A stretch of DNA of 5,307 nucleotides, taken from Candidatus Bathyarchaeota archaeon. GTDB lineage: Archaea > Asgardarchaeota > Lokiarchaeia > Sigyniarchaeales > Sigyniarchaeaceae. Positions 1 to 5,307 of the stretch are shown piece by piece. The notes beneath the pieces are model-generated. The model worked only from the letters and a program-made list of their open reading frames with translations. It was not told where the DNA came from and searched no databases. The position numbers were made by a program, and so were the translations under genes. The stretch spans positions 1-5,307 of the forward strand of contig WJJB01000034.1 of assembly GCA_014729935.1 (NCBI GenBank), in the 5' to 3' direction. How positions within the stretch are numbered: the stretch's first letter is position 1; the number at the start of each line of letters is the position of its first letter.

Positions 1-300
1 CGGTTGCACCGACACATGCTTGGTATCAATGCCAAATGTTTTCAAAGTGCGCGTGATGGTACCGGCAAGGGGATCATCAGCCATGGTGGATATCACTTCA
101 ACGTGCCTCCCCAAGCTGGTGCTAATGCCGGCGAAGTAGCCAATTGCACCTGCCATTAGCATGGTGACGTCGGTGGTACCGCTCCATTCAACGAGCGCTT
201 CCACGTCAATCGGGGCACTCCCGTGGATCACCAGATCCAAGTTGAGCGGTCCCAGTATAGTGATATCATGCATCGCTTCCTGCAGCTCCTTTCTTGACAT
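1..300 (-). CDS. PfkB/ribokinase-family carbohydrate kinase, N-terminal part (runs off left edge)
   Basis: Only the first 100 codons are present and the frame is open to the window edge. The translation has the N-terminal half of the PfkB (ribokinase-like) fold. Strand 1 is ITILGPLNLDLVIHG (residues 13-27), which matches the usual IxxxGxxNxDxv opening. A glycine-rich loop follows with AGAIGYFAGISTSLG (50-64), then VEVISTMADDPLAGTI (68-82) and FGIDTKHV (89-96), the family's GDDxxG and GVDTxxv-type segments. The loop has GY where many ribokinases have a substrate-binding Asn, so the substrate cannot be named. The catalytic GAGD motif would lie beyond the edge. The family phosphorylates sugars, nucleosides or sugar phosphates with ATP in the cytoplasm. 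The start ATG at 300 is 8 bases after the stop of the upstream SIS gene, so the two are probably co-transcribed. An alternative start is Met10 (ATG at 273), preceded by AAGGAG and AGGAAG and closer to the usual family start. Confidence 0.85.
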   Translation of the reverse strand, partial: MSRKELQEAMHDITILGPLNLDLVIHGSAPIDVEALVEWSGTTDVTMLMAGAIGYFAGISTSLGRHVEVISTMADDPLAGTITRTLKTFGIDTKHVSVQP

Positions 301-308
301 TCTTCCAT

Positions 309-1559
309 TCAGTGGGATCCCGGTGGAAAGATGTGGTTCCATGCCTTGGCATGCTTGGGGATGTTGGACCGCTGGCAATCAGGATTGATCGTGCCATCGG
401 CGACTGCAAAGTAATATGGCATAAGTTGCAGGACCGGAATCACCATCAATGCATAAATGTACTCGTCATTTGTTGGAAACCGTACCACGTAATCTGCTTG
501 ATCTGCCATGCACGTTTCTTCGTCATTCACGAGGGCTATGGAGGGCGCCTTCAAGATGGTGGTCACGTCCATTACCTGCCGCAACCATTTTTCATGTGGG
601 CTACCCGGGGCTCCCAAGATGATGGTAAGGATCGATTCATCTGTCAATCCAAGCACGCCATGCAAATGACGGGTGGGGATCATTGCTTTTGCCGGGTTAT
701 GCGCCATTTCATCAAATTTCAAGGCCATTTCCTCTGCTGAGCCCCAGTTCGGACCACCCCCCACCACTAGTATCCCGCGCTTTTTCCAGAAGCGCTTGGC
801 AATGCTCCAGCACCTGGCATCCCATGCATCGAATCGCGTGCGCATCTGCGAGGGGGCACCATGCAATTCCCTTATCTTGGTTTCGATGTCATTGTCCCCT
901 TCGTTCAGGATCGCCCCTAGCTTGAAGGAAAGAAGCAATCCTGCAGCAACTCTCGTCGCGTAATGGAAGGTATCAGATCCACCAGTGTCCATGCCCCCGG
1001 CGCAAACGATGGAATTCGTGCAGTTTTTCGTGATCAGGCTGCCTGCCACGGACGTGAACGCTACCGAGTATCCCCCTCTTTCCTGCACCATCTTGGCCGC
1101 CGCGTTGGTATCATGGGTGGAACCACTTCCGCTATAGAAGAAATATGCAGTATTTCCGGCATCCATGGGCATCCGGGAAAGCATGAATTCGGTGGAGTCC
1201 ATGTACCACGATTTCACGCGAGCATGGTGAACGATGGCACTTGTAACCACCTCACCAACGAATAATGATGTGGGTAAACCGATGTTGATGATCGTGTTGA
1301 TATCACGTGTGACGAGTTCCTCGCATACCTTGTCTATGGGATCGCTGGTGATTTCCAGTGTTTCCTCGATTGCATCAGGTTCGGAGCGGATATCCCTGTA
1401 CAGATTGAATGGATGTTTTGTCCTTGGTGTACTATGTAACGCCTTGTACATGACCGGGTGTTCGGAGGTTGCCTCGATATCCTTCCTGGAGCCATGCAGG
1501 TTAAATTGTTCTCGCTGGTTCTCGTCTAAAACTTTCCTTGCTTGTTCGTCCATTATCAT
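309..1559 (-). CDS. Tandem SIS-domain sugar-phosphate isomerase, GlmS isomerase-like, no glutaminase domain
   Basis: A 416-residue cytoplasmic protein. Residues about 49-416 align by eye with the isomerase half of glucosamine-6-phosphate synthase. PFNLYRDIRSEPDAIEETL (50-68) matches the segment opening that half. SIS domain 1 has GLPTS (94-98) and the phosphosugar loop SGSGSTHDT (143-151; GlmS has SQSGETADT). SIS domain 2 holds counterparts of the E. coli GlmS catalytic residues: Glu277 (E481), Lys281 (K485), Glu284 (E488) and His300 (H504). The C-terminus keeps NPD..R and Lys402, comparable to the K603 tail. The glutaminase domain and its N-terminal Cys are absent; about 48 unassigned residues precede the SIS part. 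It may therefore isomerise a ketose/aldose or aminosugar phosphate, use free ammonia, or act as a deglycase. The PfkB kinase downstream fits a sugar-phosphate pathway. The start may be Met3 (ATG at 1553), because GGAAG sits directly against the first ATG but 6 bases before the second. Confidence 0.85.
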   Translation of the reverse strand: MIMDEQARKVLDENQREQFNLHGSRKDIEATSEHPVMYKALHSTPRTKHPFNLYRDIRSEPDAIEETLEITSDPIDKVCEELVTRDINTIINIGLPTSLFVGEVVTSAIVHHARVKSWYMDSTEFMLSRMPMDAGNTAYFFYSGSGSTHDTNAAAKMVQERGGYSVAFTSVAGSLITKNCTNSIVCAGGMDTGGSDTFHYATRVAAGLLLSFKLGAILNEGDNDIETKIRELHGAPSQMRTRFDAWDARCWSIAKRFWKKRGILVVGGGPNWGSAEEMALKFDEMAHNPAKAMIPTRHLHGVLGLTDESILTIILGAPGSPHEKWLRQVMDVTTILKAPSIALVNDEETCMADQADYVVRFPTNDEYIYALMVIPVLQLMPYYFAVADGTINPDCQRSNIPKHAKAWNHIFPPGSH

Positions 1560-1564
1560 CTTCC
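1554..1564 (-). promoter_or_regulatory. Shine-Dalgarno-like site at the SIS gene start
   Basis: Read on the minus strand, GGAAG is followed at once by ATGATAATG. GGAAGATGAT resembles the archaeal consensus GGAGGTGAT with one extra base. It lies at workable spacing (6 bases from GGAAG) only for the second in-frame ATG at 1553. This favours Met3 as the true start, shortening the protein by two residues. The match is imperfect, and leaderless initiation is also possible in archaea. Confidence 0.35.
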
Positions 1565-1596
1565 AAAAGCGTTATTCTCGGGATCCGCTTCTTGTT

Positions 1597-1604
1597 TCAC
1601 GTGA
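1597..1604. promoter_or_regulatory. TCACGTGA palindrome, possible operator
   Basis: A perfect 8-base palindrome. The flanks extend it imperfectly: TTTCACGTGA continues as GAAA, so a single extra G interrupts a 12-base palindrome. It lies just downstream of the candidate leftward TATA element, where a repressor would block transcription of the SIS-PfkB operon. No regulator gene is visible in the window, and a palindrome this short can occur by chance. Confidence 0.25.
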
Positions 1605-1605
1605 G

Positions 1606-1612
1606 AAAATTT
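1606..1612 (-). promoter_or_regulatory. Candidate TATA box for the SIS-PfkB operon
   Basis: On the minus strand this reads GAAATTTTCTC. It is centred about 50 bases upstream of the SIS start codon, which would give a transcription start near 1583 and a short leader. It does not match the archaeal consensus closely. The choice rests on position and AT content. Confidence 0.3.
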
Positions 1613-1676
1613 CAATGTTGCCATTTCTGTCCTGAAACAGACTTCTCCATCGGGAGGGAACTTTTAAGGCATCGGG

Positions 1677-1682
1677 TATATA
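1677..1682 (+). promoter_or_regulatory. Candidate TATA box for the GTPase-flippase-methyltransferase operon
   Basis: TATATA follows a GC-rich stretch, 53 bases upstream of the GTPase ATG at 1735. Archaeal transcription usually starts about 25 bases downstream of the TATA box. That would place the start near 1705 and give a leader of about 30 bases. A second AT-rich element, CTTTTAAG at 1661-1668, is an alternative. TATATA is itself palindromic, so orientation is set only by context. Confidence 0.4.
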
Positions 1683-1734
1683 GAGTGAAGTATGAGCAAC
1701 CGTGCAAGGCCACATCGATGGTAAATGATTCGCG

Positions 1735-2751
1735 ATGATAAACGAAGCTGCAATCAACAACTACAAGAAGTTATTTGATAATTTCCTCCATGCTGTTCCA
1801 GACGCGAAGGCAGTATTCTTGCTGACTCAACAAGACGCCACCATTGAATGTTCCTCCCTGCGCGAGGGCGTGAACGGCAAGCTCAACAAGCCAGTCATTG
1901 CCCAACTCACCACCATATTTGATAGACTTGCCAACGAGCAATTGGTCGCTGGAGGCGGCACGTCCATCTTGGAATTTGATGATGGGAGATTCGTATATGT
2001 TCGCGTGAATGACAAGATCGCCTGTTTCGTTTTCGACGTGATAACTTACGTGGACAAGGTACTTCCATATGTGTACCTCACTGCAGAAAAAGTAAAAGTT
2101 CTCTCGCTGGGAAAGGAAGCAGAACTCGATGTGCCGTCCATCGAGCCAGATGTGGAGGATAACTTGGACCATGAGGTCTTCATGGAATTGCTTTCAACAA
2201 GCACTTCGTTGACATACAAGGCTATCGTGCTTGGAGATCAAGCAGTAGGGAAGACAAGTCTTATCCTTCGATATTCCAAGGGGAAATTTGGTTTTAACTC
2301 CCTGCCAACCATTGGCGTTTCCATCACCACGCATCCCGTTGAGATTCCCCTCTCGGCAGTCCGCCTTAATTTGCAAATATGGGACCTTGGCGGCCAAGAT
2401 CAATTCCGCAGGATACGCCAAAATTATTACTCAGGAGCCAACGTGAGTTTACTGGTATTTGATGTTACCAATAGGGATTCACTGGTAAACTTGATCCGGT
2501 GGAATGATGAGCGGAAGCAATTCGCAGGTGACATTCCTGCCATCTTGGTTGGCAACAAGAATGATTTATTCGATAAACGGGTGGTTTCCAAGGAGGAGGC
2601 GGAAGCATTCGCCGCAAAATTGAATTTACCTTACATGGAAACCTCCGCACTCACCGGTGCCAACGTGGGTGAGATATTCAAGCTTGCGGGATTCAAGGTA
2701 TTGAACCGTGAAGCCAAGAAGGCTGGATTCGGTGCCATGGGGGACCAATGA
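1735..2751 (+). CDS. Roadblock-like domain fused to a Ras-superfamily small GTPase
   Basis: A 338-residue soluble protein. Residues about 5-118 look like a roadblock/LC7 domain: an initial helix, a VPDAKAVFLL strand (21-30), a long helix (about 52-70), then paired strands ending IACFVFD. An acidic linker (about 128-150) leads into a full G domain: P-loop GDQAVGKT (167-174), switch I Thr192, WDLGGQ (216-221), NKND (274-277) and ETSA (302-305). Gln221 aligns with Ras Gln61, so hydrolysis is plausible. AVGKT in the P-loop is Rho-like, while WDLGGQ is Arf-like, so it fits no single eukaryotic family. The C-terminus lacks a Cys prenylation motif, so membrane attachment would need a partner. Roadblock domains dimerise and often serve as regulators or scaffolds for GTPases (MglB-MglA, Ragulator-Rag). 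ATG 1735 is the first start after an in-frame stop. The stop overlaps the flippase start. This is the best evidence for an Asgard origin. Confidence 0.92.
   Translation: MINEAAINNYKKLFDNFLHAVPDAKAVFLLTQQDATIECSSLREGVNGKLNKPVIAQLTTIFDRLANEQLVAGGGTSILEFDDGRFVYVRVNDKIACFVFDVITYVDKVLPYVYLTAEKVKVLSLGKEAELDVPSIEPDVEDNLDHEVFMELLSTSTSLTYKAIVLGDQAVGKTSLILRYSKGKFGFNSLPTIGVSITTHPVEIPLSAVRLNLQIWDLGGQDQFRRIRQNYYSGANVSLLVFDVTNRDSLVNLIRWNDERKQFAGDIPAILVGNKNDLFDKRVVSKEEAEAFAAKLNLPYMETSALTGANVGEIFKLAGFKVLNREAKKAGFGAMGDQ
2748..2751 (+). other. ATGA start/stop overlap, GTPase to flippase
   Basis: The GTPase stop TGA (2749-2751) overlaps the ATG (2748-2750) of the membrane protein. A second in-frame ATG follows immediately at 2751-2753, giving ATGATG. 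A purine-rich GGGGGA (2739-2744) lies 3 bases upstream and could serve as a ribosome-binding site. The arrangement suggests co-transcription and translational coupling. Confidence 0.8.
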
Positions 2752-4640
2752 TGGAAGATTCATCCCCAGGAATCCCACCATCCACTGGAACGCTTGATCC
2801 TGTCGAGGATCCCACAGCCCCCGTCCCCAAACCGGGCACCCATCTCGACTACTGGAAGGTGATCTCCATTGCGAGACCCATCGCATCCTTCTGGTACAAT
2901 TATATCTTTCTTCTCTTGGCTGCCATCCCTGCCTTGCTCATGTACTCGTGGTTGCTGCCCAGCGTGATCCTTCCCTTTCCAAGTGCAATCGGCTTTCAGG
3001 CTCTAACGGTGAATTTCTTTGGCTTATTCTTCAGCATCATGGACGTGGCGACGGGACCCGCGTGTGAGAGATTTGTCTCTCAACATGCCGAGATAAATCC
3101 AGACCGGGCAATGAAATACGTGCAGTTCTTTATTTGGTTTCAGATGATTACTGGCCTTGCTCAAGTAACCATCGTGACACTTTTTTGCCTGCTATACGTT
3201 GTTCACACGAACTTGGGTTATGCAATGTGGTTTTTCCTCACGTACAGTCTCACCCAGTTTCCCGGGATGCTAAGCGCGTTCAAATCCACCTTGAGGGGCT
3301 TCCAGCGGTTTGATAAATCCAATATCGTGGAATTACTGCAAACAACCGTCTTTGAAACCACGACACAGATCGTGTTTATCATGGTAGGCAGGTGGGTTGG
3401 GGCCATGAATCCCAAAGTTGGCGAACTTTTTGGAGCTACGATTGGTTACATTATCGGCAAGTATATCGATGACTTTTTCGCCATGATGCTCGCGGCCAGG
3501 TATGTTAGCAAGATCATCAAGCCGTACGGGTTAAAATTGCGTCAGGCAATTATCCCCCGGTTCGGACTGGATATTGCCAAGGAATCTTTGCTCTATGGGG
3601 TGAAGTTACTCGGTTCCACCGTGATCTCGGCACTCACTGAATACCTTACTCTCCTCATGATGGTGCTCTGGCTCCCGAATTACGTGTTCATCATAGGCAT
3701 CGTGGAACTAGCGAGAGGCATAGCGGGACTTGTTGGCGCAAAATACAATTACGCTCCCCTGATATCGGAATCGTATAACAACGGCAAGAAGAATCTGGCC
3801 AAGTATGCCATCACGCAATACTGGAATTCGTGGTGGATCCTCGGGTTTTACCTCTCCATCGTCATCACCATTCTCATCCCCACCGTATTCGAGAAGCTAG
3901 GGGGTAATTTCGCATTCACGGCAACCATCATCCCCATTTACATTTTGCCACGTCTCCTTATCACTCCTGCAGGCATGGGTGCCGATGTCTGCCAAGCGGT
4001 GGATAAGCCAGGATTCAGGACATGGGGCATCGTGAGCGAGAAGGTGACTAAGATGATTACCGTGTTCGTATTTCTCAGCCCATGGGGCTTGCGAAACATC
4101 TTTGGGGAAACTTCCTTGCTCACGCTGTATATCTTGCATGATATCCCTGCATACATCGTCATCACGTTCGTTGAGTTCGGTCTCGTGCATCGGTATGCCA
4201 TCAAGGTGAAAATCAACATCTGGCAAACCTTCGTCGCGGGGAGCCTCTCGAGCACGCCCATAATTCCCGTGGCGTTCCTTCTAGTGAAGACATTCAACAT
4301 CACGTGGGAGCTAGGAAATACCGTGGTCCCAGCGATCGCGTTTATCGTTGTGGCTCTCTTCTTGGTGCTATTTGTCTTCCCGGTCGTGATTTTCTTCATG
4401 TACGGGTTCCTTGGTGGCTTGGATTCTCGATCCTTGGTCCACTACCAGAATGCCGTTACCCTGTGCGGACCCAGCAGGTTCCTCGTGAGGTTTTTCTTCT
4501 CTGGAGCTAGAATCGGCTTCAAGCTATCACCAATCAAGGATAGGTTTAGAACACCGTGGGAGGAGGCGGACAGGGAAGCCATGGAACTCATGGCAATGCG
4601 GCATCCCGAGCAGGTGGGCACTCATCATGATGGTGAATGA
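2748..4640 (+). CDS. Multi-pass membrane protein, MOP-superfamily (polysaccharide flippase-like) transporter
   Basis: A 630-residue integral membrane protein. After a Pro-rich, polar N-terminal tail (1-35) I count roughly 13-14 hydrophobic segments, near 48-70, 80-102, 124-151, 156-172, 200-218, 226-250, 283-308, 310-330, 358-380, 388-408, 433-448, 456-479, 492-513 and 524-554. A charged cytosolic-looking tail (about 585-630) follows. The count fits MOP-type flippases (Wzx/RfbX, MurJ, MATE). So does the stretch APLISESYNNGKKNLAKY (336-353), which resembles the conserved P.ls...(x)gd loop between the two halves, and TLRGFQRFDKSNIV (181-194), which resembles the equivalent loop in half one. The family moves lipid-linked oligosaccharides or small molecules across membranes. 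The substrate here is unknown, and no glycosyltransferase genes are visible. At 630 residues it is longer than typical Wzx proteins (about 400-500), partly because of the two tails. Its start and stop overlap both neighbours. Confidence 0.7.
   Translation: MMEDSSPGIPPSTGTLDPVEDPTAPVPKPGTHLDYWKVISIARPIASFWYNYIFLLLAAIPALLMYSWLLPSVILPFPSAIGFQALTVNFFGLFFSIMDVATGPACERFVSQHAEINPDRAMKYVQFFIWFQMITGLAQVTIVTLFCLLYVVHTNLGYAMWFFLTYSLTQFPGMLSAFKSTLRGFQRFDKSNIVELLQTTVFETTTQIVFIMVGRWVGAMNPKVGELFGATIGYIIGKYIDDFFAMMLAARYVSKIIKPYGLKLRQAIIPRFGLDIAKESLLYGVKLLGSTVISALTEYLTLLMMVLWLPNYVFIIGIVELARGIAGLVGAKYNYAPLISESYNNGKKNLAKYAITQYWNSWWILGFYLSIVITILIPTVFEKLGGNFAFTATIIPIYILPRLLITPAGMGADVCQAVDKPGFRTWGIVSEKVTKMITVFVFLSPWGLRNIFGETSLLTLYILHDIPAYIVITFVEFGLVHRYAIKVKINIWQTFVAGSLSSTPIIPVAFLLVKTFNITWELGNTVVPAIAFIVVALFLVLFVFPVVIFFMYGFLGGLDSRSLVHYQNAVTLCGPSRFLVRFFFSGARIGFKLSPIKDRFRTPWEEADREAMELMAMRHPEQVGTHHDGE
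4637..4640 (+). other. ATGA start/stop overlap, flippase to methyltransferase
   Basis: The membrane-protein stop TGA (4638-4640) overlaps the ATG (4637-4639) of the methyltransferase frame. GGTGA at 4632-4636 abuts the ATG. It matches the anti-Shine-Dalgarno but is unusually close. AGGTGG about 20 bases upstream is an alternative. This repeats the ATGA arrangement seen at 2748. Confidence 0.7.
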
Positions 4641-5307
4641 CGTTTGAGCTGGTTGCATCATTTCATGGATTGGTGATATTCACGGAATTGGAATGGAAGG
4701 GAAAGAGAACGGGAGACGAGCTGGAAGCGCTCGTCTCGGCGAAATTAGGAACCAGGTTGCACCCGATCGAACGGTTCGACCTGTCCCAAGGTGACCATTG
4801 CAGCGGGATGGATCACGGGGATTTGAGTTGCCTGCCACGTAACATCTTGGTTCATGGAGACAACCTGCAGGTGATGCGAACCTTGTTGGAAGTCAAGGGA
4901 GAATGCATTGATTTAATCTACGTGGATCCACCCTTTGCCACCGGGAGCAACCAAAAATACCAAGTTTTGATAGGCGAGGGGACGAGAGTAAATGCCGAGT
5001 GGGATGCCTATATAGATACCTGGCAAGACCCCGCAGAATATCTGACCATGATTCAAGAACGGGTATGGTTCATGCATCGATTGCTCAAGTCAACAGGATG
5101 CATGTACGTGCACGTGGACGAGAAAATGTGCCACCATGTTCGACTCATCTTGGATGAGATTTTTGGCAGGGAAAACTTCTTGAATGAAATCATCTGGGTG
5201 TACAAGCGCTGGACTGCCTCCGCAAGGAAATTCCAAAAGCTCCATGATGTAATATTTCTTTATAGTAAGACCGGGGAATACACCTTCAACACCCTGCATG
5301 TCCCATA
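4637..5307 (+). CDS. DNA (adenine-N6 or cytosine-N4) methyltransferase, beta class, N-terminal part (runs off right edge)
   Basis: The frame is open for 223 codons plus two bases and has no stop before the edge. From about residue 69 it matches the N6/N4 methylase family. NILVHGDNLQVM (69-80) is the usual entry strand with GDN. IDLIYVDPPFATGS (91-104) is catalytic motif IV, with DPPF at 97-100. Next come YLTMIQERVWFMHRLLK (135-151), GCMYVHVDEKMCHHV (154-168), ILDEIFGRENFLNEIIW (171-187) and HDVIFLYSK (203-211). Finding motif IV before any FxGSGTT motif I implies beta-class order, as in Type III Mod subunits; motif I should lie past the edge. DPPF favours adenine-N6 methylation over cytosine-N4. 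The first 65 or so residues are not recognised. Start ATG 4637 gives the 4-base overlap; the next in-frame ATG (about residue 58) would still keep the conserved region. It may be a Type III Mod, a solitary methylase, or part of a defence locus. Downstream genes are not visible. Confidence 0.88.
   Translation, partial: MTFELVASFHGLVIFTELEWKGKRTGDELEALVSAKLGTRLHPIERFDLSQGDHCSGMDHGDLSCLPRNILVHGDNLQVMRTLLEVKGECIDLIYVDPPFATGSNQKYQVLIGEGTRVNAEWDAYIDTWQDPAEYLTMIQERVWFMHRLLKSTGCMYVHVDEKMCHHVRLILDEIFGRENFLNEIIWVYKRWTASARKFQKLHDVIFLYSKTGEYTFNTLHVP

Larger units (their letters stand above)
1560..1734. promoter_or_regulatory. Divergent intergenic promoter region
   Basis: This 175-base stretch is the only sizeable non-coding gap in the window. 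It separates the start codons of the minus-strand SIS gene and the plus-strand roadblock-GTPase gene, so promoters for both operons should lie here. AT-rich TATA-like elements are visible at 1606-1612 (usable leftward), 1661-1668 and 1677-1682 (usable rightward). There is a perfect palindrome at 1597-1604, and a weak inverted repeat at 1626-1641 with arms TCTGT and ACAGA around a 6-base spacer. A stop codon at 1726-1728 in the GTPase frame rules out an upstream extension of that gene. I see no RNA gene here. The promoter role follows from position; individual elements are tentative. Confidence 0.75.

Noticed and set aside
294..740. 148-residue plus-strand open frame opposite the SIS gene
   Set aside because: It lies wholly antisense to a gene with clear SIS-family motifs. 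Its translation is rich in Cys, His and Trp with no recognisable domain, as expected of a shadow frame.
309..1559. Naming the SIS protein a fructoselysine-6-phosphate deglycase (FrlB) because of the PfkB neighbour
   Set aside because: The protein retains a GlmS-type Lys at position 281, which FrlB lacks as I recall it, and it is longer than FrlB. The substrate cannot be decided from sequence.
1234..1635. 133-residue plus-strand open frame across the SIS gene start and promoter
   Set aside because: Mostly antisense to the SIS coding region, with no domain signal and no independent start context.
1626..1641. TCTGT/ACAGA inverted repeat as a terminator or regulator site
   Set aside because: The arms are only 5 bases, no T-run follows, and it lies between divergent starts where a terminator is not expected.
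1771..2172. 133-residue minus-strand open frame in the roadblock region
   Set aside because: Antisense shadow of the GTPase gene; the plus-strand frame explains the sequence.
3897..4399. Overlapping minus-strand open frames of 109 and 153 residues inside the flippase gene
   Set aside because: Both are antisense to a long hydrophobic coding frame. Their low-complexity, Thr- and Met-rich translations look like reverse complements of membrane helices.
1581..4929. Several GGATCC sites that might indicate a methylation or repeat pattern
   Set aside because: A handful of scattered hexamers with no regular spacing or conserved flanks; nothing ties them to the methyltransferase.
5090..5299. 69-residue minus-strand open frame at the right edge
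   Set aside because: Antisense to the methyltransferase frame, which has conserved motifs throughout this interval.

Overview
The window looks like DNA from an archaeon, most probably an Asgard archaeon. The main reason is a 338-residue protein (1735-2751) that joins a roadblock-like N-terminal domain to a complete Ras-superfamily GTPase. Asgard genomes are known to be rich in both domain types. Bacterial-style gene packing (4-base start/stop overlaps, no introns) argues against a eukaryote. GC content is near one half by eye. That is higher than typical Lokiarchaeota, but I cannot assign a lineage from this alone.

Layout: almost everything is coding, in two divergent blocks around one 175-base intergenic region (1560-1734). 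The left block is on the minus strand. It holds a GlmS-isomerase-like tandem SIS protein (309-1559), followed 8 bases later by the 5' part of a PfkB-family sugar kinase (1-300) that runs off the left edge. These two probably form a sugar-phosphate operon.

The right block is on the plus strand and holds three genes: the roadblock-GTPase (1735-2751), a 630-residue multi-pass membrane protein resembling MOP-superfamily flippases (2748-4640), and the 5' part of a beta-class DNA (adenine) methyltransferase (4637-5307). The last runs off the right edge. Both junctions in this block are ATGA overlaps, so the three genes are very probably one transcript and may be translationally coupled.

The left pair plausibly acts on a phosphorylated aminosugar or ketose. 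The right block links a signalling GTPase to a membrane transporter and, unexpectedly, to a DNA methyltransferase. Whether the GTPase controls the transporter, or the trio is a defence-related or envelope-related system, is a hypothesis. The intergenic region carries TATA-like elements for both directions and a TCACGTGA palindrome that could be an operator. I found no RNA genes, CRISPR arrays, insertion sequences or long repeats.
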